Source: an uncultured Thioclava sp. (GTDB lineage Bacteria; Pseudomonadota; Alphaproteobacteria; Rhodobacterales; Rhodobacteraceae). Taken from it: a stretch of 64,000 nt of DNA. The notes under the pieces are model-generated. The model made no database searches. It was not told the origin of the DNA and saw only the letters and a program-made list of their open reading frames with translations. Shown in pieces: positions 17,106 to 26,046 of this stretch (positions are counted from its first letter, which is position 1; each line of letters opens with the position of its first letter). Both the position numbers and the translations under genes were made by a program. The stretch is taken from assembly GCF_913064665.1 (NCBI RefSeq), contig NZ_CAJYBT010000015.1:1-64000 (forward strand), given 5' to 3'.

Positions 17106-17495
17106 TTAGCGACGTGAGTCGCGCCCGTAATAGGCGTTGCGATCCCAGTGATTGCGGTCCCAGCGATTGCGATCATAGGCATCGTTGCGACGCTCCACAC
17201 GGCGTTCAAAGCGGCGCTCGTCACGGCGATCCACACGGCGGTCGCCATGGTGGCCGTGACGATGCACTTCGCGATACACAACACGCGGCGGCGGCGGCGG
17301 CGCATGACGCACGCGGCGTTGGTTGTTGTTTGCGGAATCAAGGATCAGCGCCGCAGCCCCAATCCCCAAGATGACGGTCAACGCCTGACGGTCCTTCTGG
17401 CCCAGCGCCGCCGCAGGGCTCGCGGTGGCGGCAAAGGTGCCCAAAGCCAGCGCGGAGGCGGTGAACAAAGCGGTCATTTTGGTTTTGAGTGACAT
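17106..17495 (-). CDS. Secreted Arg/Asp/Asn-rich low-complexity protein
   Basis: This 129-residue protein begins with a basic stretch (MSLKTKM) and a hydrophobic Ala-rich segment ending ASPAAALG, a plausible Sec signal peptide. A second hydrophobic segment (LTVILGIGAAALIL) follows near residues 35-48. The rest is low complexity: a proline run APPPPPR, a His-rich HRHGHHGD, then R/D/N repeats such as RRVERRNDAYDRNRWDRN. The DNA shows matching short repeats near 17145-17200. It resembles RcnB-like periplasmic proteins in composition but lacks their C-terminal domain, so no function is given. AAGGAC precedes ATG 17495. Confidence 0.75.
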   Translation of the reverse strand: MSLKTKMTALFTASALALGTFAATASPAAALGQKDRQALTVILGIGAAALILDSANNNQRRVRHAPPPPPRVVYREVHRHGHHGDRRVDRRDERRFERRVERRNDAYDRNRWDRNHWDRNAYYGRDSRR

Positions 17496-17663
17496 GGTCA
17501 GTCCTTTCGGTAGGGCGACCCACCGGGGCCGCATCAAAGCGATAAGTCACCCTCATCCCAATCGGCTTGGACAGACAATAACGCCGCGATGTTATCGGAT
17601 AGCAGCCCCACCAACCCCCTTTGGCTATTGAATAACATTGCCGGTTTGCGCAACGTGGTCGGC

Positions 17664-17945
17664 ATGAAACAGCTTATCCTCATATGCGCCTTCATCGGCA
17701 TGGCAAGCACGGCACAGGCCGAGTGTTATGCCGATTACAAGGCCAAGCGCGACGACCCGTTGCAGCTGCAATATGGCGTGGCGAGAGTCTCGGATAAGGC
17801 GTGCTCGAAACAGGGGGCCGCGCGCGAATTAGCGCCGAGGCTCAAGTCTGCGGGCTGGACCTTGTTGACGGTTGTCTCCACATTCGGCCCCGAAGGCTTA
17901 GCGCAAAGGAAGGCCAGTGCCGGACCATTTTACCTCCGTTACTGA
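17664..17945 (+). CDS. Small secreted protein with two mature cysteines
   Basis: This 93-residue protein has a clear signal peptide (MKQLILICAFIGMASTAQA, cleavage before Glu20). The mature part is about 74 residues with Cys near positions 21 and 52, which could form a disulfide, and the sequence YADYKAKRDDPLQLQYGVA after the cleavage site. I do not recognise a named family. Start ATG 17664 is chosen because it begins the signal peptide; the frame opens earlier at 17589. Its last 29 bases overlap the following gene, which suggests translational coupling and a shared role with the membrane winged-helix protein. Confidence 0.75.
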   Translation: MKQLILICAFIGMASTAQAECYADYKAKRDDPLQLQYGVARVSDKACSKQGAARELAPRLKSAGWTLLTVVSTFGPEGLAQRKASAGPFYLRY

Positions 17946-18621
17946 CAGTTTGCGGCTGGGTTCGCGCGCGGTGATCGGCGGAATCGCGGCGGTGGTCGCG
18001 ATTCTGGCGATAGCGGCGGGGCTGTTATTTGCCGCACTGCCCGATGCCAACGCGTTCAACGCGCGGGTCGAGCAGATTTTCGTGCAAAACGACAACCTCA
18101 CCTCGCAGGCTGAGATCAAGCTGCTGGAAGTGCTCGCGCAATCGGGCACCGCGTTTTCCGATGTGCTCAGTTCTTATCGCGTGATCATTTTCATCCTGCT
18201 GATCTTTGCGGCGGCGCTTTTGATCGTCACACTGATCTTCTTGCTGCTGCTGATCGGTCTCAACCGTCGCATGATCGAGATTCGCCGCGCCGGGATCGAG
18301 GTGCAATCTTTGCACATCCTGCGCAGCGAAAACGCCGTGATGCTCAACGATATGGCGTTCTCGTTGACCCCCGCCGCGATTGAGACCCTTTCGGTGCTGG
18401 CCGAGGCACGGATGGATGACGATATCCTCACCGGGGTGCAGATCGAAGCGATGATATCGGGCCGATCCGAGGCCGATTGCGACGAAGCCGCAGGTGCCAC
18501 ACGCATCAAACGGCTGCGCGATGCGCTGGGAAATCAGCTGGTGACAGAGCTGCTGGTGCGCAATATCGCGCGCAAGGGCTATGCGCTGAGCGTCGCGAAA
18601 GAGGCGATCCGCGTCGATTGA
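17917..18621 (+). CDS. Membrane-anchored winged-helix protein (OmpR/PhoB-like C-terminal domain)
   Basis: This 234-residue protein has two hydrophobic helices, near residues 18-41 and 88-115, separated by a 45-residue loop. Arg13/Arg17 before the first helix and NRRMIEIRR after the second place both ends in the cytoplasm and the loop in the periplasm. Residues about 145-230 match the OmpR-type DNA-binding fold: FSLTPAAIETLSVLAEAR, TRIKRLRDALGNQLV, LVRNIARKGYALSV. No receiver domain is present. This is a CadC/ToxR-like idea with two helices. The GTG start at 17917 has AAGGAAGG upstream and lies inside the previous secreted-protein gene. Target genes are unknown. Confidence 0.75.
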   Translation: MPDHFTSVTDSLRLGSRAVIGGIAAVVAILAIAAGLLFAALPDANAFNARVEQIFVQNDNLTSQAEIKLLEVLAQSGTAFSDVLSSYRVIIFILLIFAAALLIVTLIFLLLLIGLNRRMIEIRRAGIEVQSLHILRSENAVMLNDMAFSLTPAAIETLSVLAEARMDDDILTGVQIEAMISGRSEADCDEAAGATRIKRLRDALGNQLVTELLVRNIARKGYALSVAKEAIRVD

Positions 18622-18684
18622 GTCCGGTTGCACCGCTGTCACATGCACCTTATATCCCGGGCCTGTCCTGCCGGGGGAAAAGCC

Positions 18685-19779
18685 ATGTCTGACACGCCCT
18701 TCTACCTGATCGACGAAATGCGCCTTCTTGAAAATATGCGCAAGATCGAACGCCTGCGCGAACGCTCGGGGGCGAAGGCGCTGCTGGCGCTGAAATGCTT
18801 TGCCACATGGTCGGCCTTTGACATCATGCGCCCCTATCTGGATGGCACGACGTCGAGCTCGCTGTTCGAGCTGCATCTGGGGCGCGAGAAATTCGGCAAG
18901 GAAACCCATGCCTATTCCGTGGCGTGGTCTGATGGCGAAATCGACGAAGCCATCGGGTATGCCGACAAGATCATCTTCAATTCGCTGAGCCAGCTTGACC
19001 GTTTCGGCGACAAGGCCGCGCATATCGAACGTGGGCTGCGGCTCAATCCACGGTTTTCGACCAGCGGCTTCGATCTGGCCGATCCGGCGCGGCCGTTCTC
19101 GCGTCTGGGCGAGTGGGATACCGAGCGGCTTGAGGCGGCTATGGGGCGGATCTCGGGCGTGATGATCCACTATAACTGCGAGAATAGTGACTTTGCGCTG
19201 TTCGATCACCAGCTTGGCCGGATCGAGGCAGAGTTCGGCGATATCCTCAAGCGGCTCGATTGGGTCAGCCTTGGCGGTGGCATCCATTTCACCGGCGAAG
19301 GCTATCCGCTGGATGATCTCGCGGATCGGCTGAAACGCTTCTCTGACGATTTCGGCGTGCAGGTCTATCTCGAGCCCGGCGAAGCGGCGATCACGCAGAC
19401 CGCCAGCCTTGAAGTGACGGTGCTGGATATTCTCGACAACGGCAAAAAGATCGCCATCGTCGACAGCTCGATCGAAGCGCATATGCTGGACCTGCTGATC
19501 TATCGCGAAACGGCCAAGCTGCCCCAGAACGGCACGCATGAATATCAGATCGCGGGCAAGACCTGTCTGGCGGGCGATATCTTTGGCGATGGCAAATTCG
19601 ATGCGCCCTTGCAGATTGGCGACCGGATTTCGATTGCCGATGCAGCCGGTTACACGATGGTCAAAAAGAACTGGTTTAACGGCGTGAACATGCCCGCAAT
19701 CGCAATTCGCCGTGCCGATGGCACGATCGAGCGGATTCGAGATTTCACCTATGAGGACTACCTGTCCTCATTGTCCTGA
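18685..19779 (+). CDS. nspC: Carboxynorspermidine/carboxyspermidine decarboxylase
   Basis: This PLP enzyme decarboxylates carboxynorspermidine or carboxyspermidine, the last step of the alternative (non-SAM) spermidine route. The 364-residue product has the alanine-racemase-like fold: LLALKCFATWSAFDIMRPYL near residues 33-52 with the PLP Lys, VMIHYNCENSDFALF near 161, the glycine motif WVSLGGGIHFTGEGYPLDDL near 193-212, YLEPGEAAI near 231, and the C-terminal TCLAGDIFGDGKFD with catalytic Cys and Asp. GGGGGA precedes ATG 18685. The partner dehydrogenase gene follows by 49 bases. Confidence 0.94.
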   Translation: MSDTPFYLIDEMRLLENMRKIERLRERSGAKALLALKCFATWSAFDIMRPYLDGTTSSSLFELHLGREKFGKETHAYSVAWSDGEIDEAIGYADKIIFNSLSQLDRFGDKAAHIERGLRLNPRFSTSGFDLADPARPFSRLGEWDTERLEAAMGRISGVMIHYNCENSDFALFDHQLGRIEAEFGDILKRLDWVSLGGGIHFTGEGYPLDDLADRLKRFSDDFGVQVYLEPGEAAITQTASLEVTVLDILDNGKKIAIVDSSIEAHMLDLLIYRETAKLPQNGTHEYQIAGKTCLAGDIFGDGKFDAPLQIGDRISIADAAGYTMVKKNWFNGVNMPAIAIRRADGTIERIRDFTYEDYLSSLS

Positions 19780-19828
19780 AGGGCGCTCGCGCCCCCTTCC
19801 CCTGTCCAATCAAAAGGAGACAGCCGAA

Positions 19829-21076
19829 GTGAAAAAGAACGTGCTCATCATCGGAGCGGGCGGTGTCGCGCAAGTCGTGGCCCATAAATGCGCGCAGAAT
19901 AACGATATTTTCGGCGATCTTCACATCGCCTCGCGCACCAAAGCGAAATGCGACGCGATTCTTGACAGCGTGCGCGAAAAGGGTGCGATGAAGATCGAGG
20001 GCACGTTTGAGGCCCATGCGCTGGACGCGATGGATGTCGCCGCGACCGCCGAACTGATCCGCAAGACGGGCGCGCAGATCGTGATAAATGTTGGCTCGGC
20101 TTTCGTGAACAAATACGTGCTCGATGCCTGTATCGAGACCGGTGCGGCCTATATCGACACCGCAATTCACGAAGAGCCCGACAAAATTTGCGAGGCTCCG
20201 CCGTGGTATGCCAATTACGAGTGGAAGAAACGCGATCTCTGCGCGCAAAAGGGCGTAACGGCAATTTTGGGTGCCGGGTTTGATCCGGGCGTGGTCAACG
20301 CCTATGCCCGCTTTGCCGCCGATCAGATGGACACGGTCAAATCTATCGACATCGTCGATATTAACGCAGGCTCGCACGGCAAGTATTTTGCGACCAATTT
20401 CGACCCTGAAATCAATTTCCGCGAGTTCACCGGCACGGTCTATTCTTGGCAGCAAGGTGCGTGGCAGGAAAACGCGATGTTCGAAGTGGGCCACGAATGG
20501 GATTTGCCCGTCGTGGGCAAGCAGAAAGCCTATATGTCGGGCCATGATGAGGTGCACTCGCTGGCCGCGAATTACCCCGATGCCGATGTGCGCTTCTGGA
20601 TGGGCTTTGGCGATCACTACATCAACGTTTTCACCGTGCTGAAAAATATCGGCCTGCTGTCGGAAAAACCGGTGATGACGGCAGAGGGGCAAGAGGTCAT
20701 CCCGCTCAAGGTGGTCAAGGCCTGCCTGCCTGATCCGTCCTCGCTGGCTCCGAATTATACCGGCAAGACCTGCATCGGCGATGTAGTCAAAGGCGTGAAA
20801 GACGGCGTCGAGACCGAGCTGTTTGTCTATAACGTCGCCGATCACAAAGAGGCCTATGAAGAGGTCGGCTCGCAGGGCATTTCCTACACCGCGGGCGTGC
20901 CCCCGGTCGCCGCCGCGATCTTGGTCGCGCAAGGCGATTGGGACGCCAAGACGATGAAAAACGTCGAAGAACTGGACCCGAAGCCGTTCTTTACCGTACT
21001 CGACCGGATCGGCCTGCCCACGCGGGTGCAAATCGGCGGATTGGGTGGTGCGGACAAAGCCTGGACCGAGATCTGA
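19829..21076 (+). CDS. Carboxynorspermidine dehydrogenase (saccharopine dehydrogenase family)
   Basis: The enzyme condenses aspartate semialdehyde with putrescine or diaminopropane and reduces the imine with NADPH to carboxyspermidine or carboxynorspermidine. The 415-residue product begins with the nucleotide-binding VLIIGAGGVAQVVAHKCAQN at residues 5-24 and has YIDTAIHEEPDKICE near 108, ILGAGFDPGVVNAYARFA near 145-162 and SGHDEVHSL near 238, all typical of this branch. GTG 19829 is chosen because AAAAGGAGA lies eight bases upstream; longer frames overlap nspC. Together with nspC it forms a complete two-gene polyamine operon closed by a strong terminator. Confidence 0.93.
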   Translation: MKKNVLIIGAGGVAQVVAHKCAQNNDIFGDLHIASRTKAKCDAILDSVREKGAMKIEGTFEAHALDAMDVAATAELIRKTGAQIVINVGSAFVNKYVLDACIETGAAYIDTAIHEEPDKICEAPPWYANYEWKKRDLCAQKGVTAILGAGFDPGVVNAYARFAADQMDTVKSIDIVDINAGSHGKYFATNFDPEINFREFTGTVYSWQQGAWQENAMFEVGHEWDLPVVGKQKAYMSGHDEVHSLAANYPDADVRFWMGFGDHYINVFTVLKNIGLLSEKPVMTAEGQEVIPLKVVKACLPDPSSLAPNYTGKTCIGDVVKGVKDGVETELFVYNVADHKEAYEEVGSQGISYTAGVPPVAAAILVAQGDWDAKTMKNVEELDPKPFFTVLDRIGLPTRVQIGGLGGADKAWTEI

Positions 21077-21117
21077 ACCGCGACCAGATTAAAGCCAAAA
21101 AGGCGGGAATAGAGACA

Positions 21118-21161
21118 AATTCAGGGGCGCACCGATCAGCAATGGTGCGCCCCTGAATTTT
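21118..21161 (+). terminator. Terminator of the polyamine operon
   Basis: A perfect 16-base-pair stem (21118-21133 with 21144-21159; core CAGGGGCGCACC) surrounds a 10-base loop and runs into TTTT at 21158-21161. It lies 42 bases after the dehydrogenase stop. Confidence 0.9.
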
Positions 21162-21308
21162 GAGTCATCTGTGGCGATCTACGAGATCCTGTCCCCTTGG
21201 AAAGGGCTAAGAACTTGGCCGCTTTCCCAGGAAAACTCCGTTTGCACGTCGCAACTAGACCCCCATCTACCTGAGGCCCGCAAACAGGAAATGACCGCAA
21301 GAATTACC

Positions 21309-22790
21309 TTAGCTTGCTGCTGGCTTTTCGTCCTCGGCGCTCATCTGCTCGCTCGCCTCGACCACCTCGGCATCCACGATGGACTCCTCAGGATCTGACG
21401 CAGGCGCAGATGCAGGTTTGCCCACGATCAGCGGCAACATCTCGGCCCCATTGGGCAACGGCGCGGCATGCTGTGTCGTTTCGCGCCAGCTCAAAGTGTC
21501 GAAACCACCGCAATTGTCACAAATCGGCGTCCATTCGGACTGGATATTCTGACAATTATCGCAGCACCATTGCGGGCCACGCGGAGCCGTCAGCGCACAG
21601 GTCAACCAACCGCGCACAACGGCATCATCCGCGCCCTCGCCACGCTCTACCGCCGCCATGATCGCAAGCACGCGCGCGGTGGGATGTGTCTCGGGCAGAT
21701 CGCCCAGCGCCCGACGGGCTGCCGGGAAATCTTCGGCGGAAATGTTCAACTCGGCTTTCAAAAGCCGTGTCTCTTCGTGCTCGGGTCGCGTCACCAACAG
21801 TTTGTCAAACCGCTTGAGCCGCTTGGCAGGCGCTTCATCAGGCGCGATCGCGGCATAGGCCGCCGCCAAGTCCGGATGCGGTTGCACCCCCCAGGCTTTG
21901 CGCAAAATACGCTCTGCCGCGCGGGGCTTGTCTTTCTCGATGTAAGACCGTGCCGCCATCACCACCGCCGGTATCAGATCGGGCGAGGACTTCGCCGCAG
22001 CAATCGCTGCTTCACGCGCCTCAACGCTCGCACCTTCAGCCATGACATCCTTGGCCTCTTGCAGAGCCATCACTGCATCGCGCCGCTTATGCACGTCGCG
22101 CGGCAACTCGCCTTGGCGCAGCTTGGATTGAAGTACGCCACGCGCGCCCTTCCAATCGCCTTTTTCCGTCTGTAATTTCAGCAGCGTATCTTGAACCTCG
22201 CGGTGACGCGGTTTGAGCGCATAGGCCTTTTTGGCCAATTCCAGCGCGGTGGTCGTGTCACCCTCTTCCAGCTTTTGGCGCATCAAGCCGCGCACGCCCA
22301 CAAACCGCGTGCGATCATCGCCCAGAAGGCGCTTGTAAACTTCGCTGGCCTTCTTCGTATCGCCGATCTGTTCAGCCGCCTGCGCGGTGAGCAGATTGGT
22401 CAACTCAGGGCGCTGCAAATAACGCTCGGCCTTGGCCGCTTTGGACAGTGCCAACCGCCCTTCGCCTGCCGCCGCAGCCATCATGCCTTCGGCGAGTGCC
22501 TCATAGCCTTTGCGTTCCCGGTTGCGATCAAAATAGCGGCTGATCGCGGTTTCATCCCCCGAGATAAAGCGCAGAAACGCCACCAAGAACCCCACGATCC
22601 GGATCACCAACCAAATCGCCACAAACAACAAGATCGCCGCGATCACCGCCTGCAACGGACCAAGCGTGAACTCCATTCCCAGCGTCGAAATCCGCAATCC
22701 GCCTGACATATCCGCCAGATGTGACGCCCCCAGCGTGGCTGCAGCCACGACGACAAGGAACAGGGCAACTTTTATAAAGGTCCAGATCAT
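21309..22790 (-). CDS. hemY: HemY-like tetratricopeptide membrane protein
   Basis: HemY proteins are inner-membrane proteins next to haem genes; their exact role is unsettled. The 493-residue product has two N-terminal hydrophobic helices (residues about 2-24 and 43-72) followed by ISRYFDRNRERKGYEALAEGM and tetratricopeptide-like helices to about residue 400. Near residues 406-440 it has a C-terminal zinc ribbon (WCCDNCQ ... CDNCGG), then an acidic tail. Start ATG 22790 (MIWTFIKVALFLV) follows GAGGAACC. The upstream mic60 stop is 10 bases away, so hemD, mic60 and hemY form one leftward unit. Confidence 0.88.
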   Translation of the reverse strand: MIWTFIKVALFLVVVAAATLGASHLADMSGGLRISTLGMEFTLGPLQAVIAAILLFVAIWLVIRIVGFLVAFLRFISGDETAISRYFDRNRERKGYEALAEGMMAAAAGEGRLALSKAAKAERYLQRPELTNLLTAQAAEQIGDTKKASEVYKRLLGDDRTRFVGVRGLMRQKLEEGDTTTALELAKKAYALKPRHREVQDTLLKLQTEKGDWKGARGVLQSKLRQGELPRDVHKRRDAVMALQEAKDVMAEGASVEAREAAIAAAKSSPDLIPAVVMAARSYIEKDKPRAAERILRKAWGVQPHPDLAAAYAAIAPDEAPAKRLKRFDKLLVTRPEHEETRLLKAELNISAEDFPAARRALGDLPETHPTARVLAIMAAVERGEGADDAVVRGWLTCALTAPRGPQWCCDNCQNIQSEWTPICDNCGGFDTLSWRETTQHAAPLPNGAEMLPLIVGKPASAPASDPEESIVDAEVVEASEQMSAEDEKPAAS

Positions 22791-22800
22791 CTGCGGTTCC

Positions 22801-24078
22801 TCATTGATTCTGGCCAAGCTGGCCGGCCGCATCCAGCGCGGCGACCCGCGCCTGCGCCTGTGTGGACCAATCGGACAGTGCAGGTCGCGCCGCCTCGGGC
22901 AGTTTTGCGATCTCGGTCAGGGCCGCTGTCAGATCGCCCGTATTCACATCCGCTTGCGCGCGCGACAAAACCGCATCTGGGCCATCGCCCGCTTGTGGGG
23001 TCAAAGACCGCGCGCCCGTTTGCGTCAACAAAAACGCCCCCAGCTTATCGCCCAAACTCGCCCCGCTACCCGCCTTGCGTGCCGCAGCGAGCGCCAAGCG
23101 CGCCGCCTCGGGGAAACTGGCCTGTAGCGATTGCAATGTAGGCACGTCCCCGCTCAATGCAGCAGGAATAGAGACACCCGCCGCCTGCAAATCAGCCCGC
23201 GCCGGATCAAGCGGAGCGCCGGCATCAAGAGCGGCCTTCATCCGCGCACTCGCCGCTTGCGCCATCGCCGCCTTTGCAGCCGCCTGCGATTGGTCTTGCA
23301 ACGTCTTTGCCTGCTGCTCGGCCTGATCAATGCGATCTTGCGCGGCTTTTGCGACCGCCTCGATTTGCGCCTTGGTCGTTGCATCCACCGCGGCACCCGA
23401 CGCCTCAAACCCGGACATCTGCTTTTTCAGATCATCGAGCGTCGATTTATTCGCCCGCACCTCAGACCCGATCTGGTCCAGCGCGCCTTGCACGCCCGAC
23501 AGATCCGGCGCGGGAGGCTGGGCTGATTTCAATGCGGCCAACTGGCTGCTGAGCGCGTCAATCTTACTCGATAGCGCATTCTGTTTTGCGTCGATGTCGG
23601 CAATGGCGCTGCTCTCGGGGGCAGCTGGGAACCACGCGGCAAATTGCGGCGGCAGCTTGGGGAGCGTGTAAATTGCGGCTCCTGCTCCCACGATCGCAGC
23701 AATCACACCGCCCAGAAAAAGCGGCATGAAACCGCCGCGCTTCACCGGAGCGGCAGCGGGCGGCGGCAAGATTGCGGGTTCGGGGTCTGGCGCCTCTGGC
23801 GCAGTCTCTTCCGTGGCAGTTGTGATCGCATCCTCAGCGGGCGCATCTTCAGTTGTCTGGGCTAGATCAACACTTTCATCCGCCTCAACAACGGCTTCGG
23901 ACGGCGCATCACTGGTGTCTTGGGAAACATCGGACGCCAGCTCTGTCTCATCGACGCCAGCGGGCTGCGTGTCTTGCGCGATATCCGATGATGGATCAAC
24001 GCTCTCAGCTGAAGTGTTTTCGACACCATCTACTGGCTGCTCCTCGGATTTTGGTTTCCGAGTTCTTGGTTTTGCCAT
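22801..24078 (-). CDS. Alphaproteobacterial Mic60 (mitofilin) homologue
   Basis: Bacterial Mic60 bends the cytoplasmic membrane and is related to the mitochondrial cristae-junction protein. The 425-residue product has an acidic, Ser/Thr/Ala-rich N-terminal region to about residue 112, one membrane helix (GGFMPLFLGGVIAAIVGAGA, near 115-134), a long coiled-coil segment (IDAKQNALSSKIDALSSQLA to about residue 260), and a C-terminal mitofilin-like helical domain containing LQASFPEAARLALAAARKAG. Gene order hemD-mic60-hemY is the neighbourhood described for this family in Rhodobacterales. ATG 24078 has GGAGGG eight bases upstream; a longer frame overlaps hemD. Confidence 0.85.
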   Translation of the reverse strand: MAKPRTRKPKSEEQPVDGVENTSAESVDPSSDIAQDTQPAGVDETELASDVSQDTSDAPSEAVVEADESVDLAQTTEDAPAEDAITTATEETAPEAPDPEPAILPPPAAAPVKRGGFMPLFLGGVIAAIVGAGAAIYTLPKLPPQFAAWFPAAPESSAIADIDAKQNALSSKIDALSSQLAALKSAQPPAPDLSGVQGALDQIGSEVRANKSTLDDLKKQMSGFEASGAAVDATTKAQIEAVAKAAQDRIDQAEQQAKTLQDQSQAAAKAAMAQAASARMKAALDAGAPLDPARADLQAAGVSIPAALSGDVPTLQSLQASFPEAARLALAAARKAGSGASLGDKLGAFLLTQTGARSLTPQAGDGPDAVLSRAQADVNTGDLTAALTEIAKLPEAARPALSDWSTQAQARVAALDAAGQLGQNQ

Positions 24079-24149
24079 TGGCCACGCCCTCCAGATTCGC
24101 GCCGAAATTTCGCGGTATATAGTCAATCTAGAGAGGTGCTGCCCCCGGC

Positions 24150-24872
24150 TCAACCCGCCATCTGCGCGCGCAGCAAACGGTTTAGGGCCTCCAACACCCC
24201 AACCGCATCCGCTGTCGGCGCAACTTCAATCAGATCATATATAGAGGGCTGACAGATATCAGCTACTGCCGCGCTGATCGCTGCGACAAATAGCGGCGCA
24301 TGATGATCAGGCAGTGCCTTGGTGAGGGCCCGCGCACTATTTGGTGAAAAAATCGGTATCAATAGCGGCGTCTCTCCGCGCAATGCAGCGCGCGCATCCG
24401 GCGATAGCGGGACTGACACTTGTCGGTATAAAACGATCTCATTCGTCTCTATTCCGGCGTAATCGAGCGCTTTTGCGAGATCAAACGCGATCTCTTCACC
24501 ACGTGCGTGAAGCAGTCTTTCCCCGGAATACGTTGCCTTGATCACCGGTATCAGCGCCTCGGCACCACCCTCACCTGCGATCGCATGAAACCCCGCTTTG
24601 CGCGCCGCCTGCGCCGTGCGCGTGCCAACGCAATAAGCGACGCGCCCCATCGCATCTTCCCGCTCGGCAAAGACACGCACCGCATGTTGGGACGTAAAAA
24701 TCAGCGCTTCGGCTGGCGGGATTGCCCCATCCAAAGGGTCGATCTCGATCAAAGGAGAGATGAGCACGGGCCAATCGGCGCCAAACCGCGCGTGAAATTG
24801 CCGGGCAAACGCCTCGGAACTGGCACGCGGCCGCGTCAGCAGCAGAATCGGCTTCTCGATACGCTTACCCAT
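24150..24872 (-). CDS. hemD: Uroporphyrinogen-III synthase
   Basis: HemD closes hydroxymethylbilane with inversion of ring D to give uroporphyrinogen III. The family is poorly conserved, so the call rests on the 240-residue length, the N-terminal ILLLTRPRASSEAFARQF, the central LIFTSQHAVRVFAE near residues 56-69 and YCVGTRTAQAARKAGF near 79-94, and the second-domain IFSPNSARALTKAL near 169. It heads the hemD-mic60-hemY run and is divergent from tsaD across 79 bases. Confidence 0.9.
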   Translation of the reverse strand: MGKRIEKPILLLTRPRASSEAFARQFHARFGADWPVLISPLIEIDPLDGAIPPAEALIFTSQHAVRVFAEREDAMGRVAYCVGTRTAQAARKAGFHAIAGEGGAEALIPVIKATYSGERLLHARGEEIAFDLAKALDYAGIETNEIVLYRQVSVPLSPDARAALRGETPLLIPIFSPNSARALTKALPDHHAPLFVAAISAAVADICQPSIYDLIEVAPTADAVGVLEALNRLLRAQMAG

Positions 24873-24951
24873 CTGCCAAATGCGCCTCGGGATTGTGTGA
24901 ACCCTTCCCCGGTGTTACCTGCGAAGCAACGCACACGCAACATCGGCCCCG

Positions 24952-26046
24952 ATGACACAGACGCTTACATTCCTCGGCCTCGAATCCAGCTGCGACGACA
25001 CAGCCGCCGCTGTGGTGCGCAGCACGCCCGATGGAAATGAAATCCTATCCTCCGTCGTCGCAGGCCAGACCGAGCTGCACGCCCCGTTCGGAGGCGTCGT
25101 TCCCGAAATCGCCGCGCGCGCCCACGCTGAAAAGCTTGATCTTTGCGTCGAAGAGGCACTGGAACAGGCCGGAATTGATCTGGATGGTCTGGATGGGATC
25201 GCAGTTACCGCCGGGCCGGGCCTGATTGGTGGGGTGATGTCGGGCGTGATGTGCGCCAAGGGTCTTGCCGCCGGGTCCGGCTTGCCGCTGATTGGCGTGA
25301 ACCATCTTGCTGGCCACGCGCTGACGCCGCGTCTCACGGATAATCTGCCGTTTCCGTATCTGATGCTGTTGGTGTCAGGTGGGCATTGCCAGTTTCTGAT
25401 CGCGAAGGGCCCCGAAGAGTTCACACGTCTGGGCGGCACCATTGACGATGCCCCTGGCGAGGCCTTTGACAAAGTCGCCAAGCTGCTGGCCCTGCCCCAA
25501 CCCGGTGGCCCTGCGGTCGAGGCCGAAGCAGCCAAAGGTGATCCCAAAGCGATCTCGTTACCGCGCCCGCTTTTGGACCGGCCGGGGTGTGATATGTCCT
25601 TTTCCGGTCTCAAGACCGCCGTTTTGCGCGCACGCGATCAAATCATCGCCCAATATGGTGGCCTGCCGCGCACGAAACGTGCCGATCTCTGCGCCTCGTT
25701 TCAGGCGGCCGTGGCGGATGTCTTGGCCGAGAAATCCCGCCGGGCCTTGCGCGAATATCTGACGAGCGCACCCCAGCATCCTGCCTTGGCGGTCGCAGGG
25801 GGCGTGGCGGCCAACACGGCTATTCGCGCCAGTTTAGAGACAGTTTGCGGTGAATTCGGCGCACAATTCCTCGCCCCACCCTTGCGGCTTTGCACCGATA
25901 ATGCGGCGATGATCGCCTATGCTGGAATTGAGCGTTTTCGCGCAGGTGCGCGCGATGGGATGGACTTGGCGGCGCGCCCGCGTTGGCCGCTTGATAAAAC
26001 TGCACCAGCGTTGTTGGGATCGGGAAAGAAAGGGGCCAAGGCATGA
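24952..26046 (+). CDS. tsaD: tRNA N6-adenosine threonylcarbamoyltransferase
   Basis: TsaD transfers the threonylcarbamoyl group to A37 of ANN-decoding tRNAs. The 364-residue protein has [15 protein letters not shown] near residues 7-21, [12 protein letters not shown] with the first metal ligand His, [13 protein letters not shown] (second His pair) near 116, [11 protein letters not shown] near 139, and the late [15 protein letters not shown] and [12 protein letters not shown]. The usual partners tsaB/tsaE are not here. Its stop overlaps the gpsA start by four bases. Confidence 0.96.
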   Translation: MTQTLTFLGLESSCDDTAAAVVRSTPDGNEILSSVVAGQTELHAPFGGVVPEIAARAHAEKLDLCVEEALEQAGIDLDGLDGIAVTAGPGLIGGVMSGVMCAKGLAAGSGLPLIGVNHLAGHALTPRLTDNLPFPYLMLLVSGGHCQFLIAKGPEEFTRLGGTIDDAPGEAFDKVAKLLALPQPGGPAVEAEAAKGDPKAISLPRPLLDRPGCDMSFSGLKTAVLRARDQIIAQYGGLPRTKRADLCASFQAAVADVLAEKSRRALREYLTSAPQHPALAVAGGVAANTAIRASLETVCGEFGAQFLAPPLRLCTDNAAMIAYAGIERFRAGARDGMDLAARPRWPLDKTAPALLGSGKKGAKA

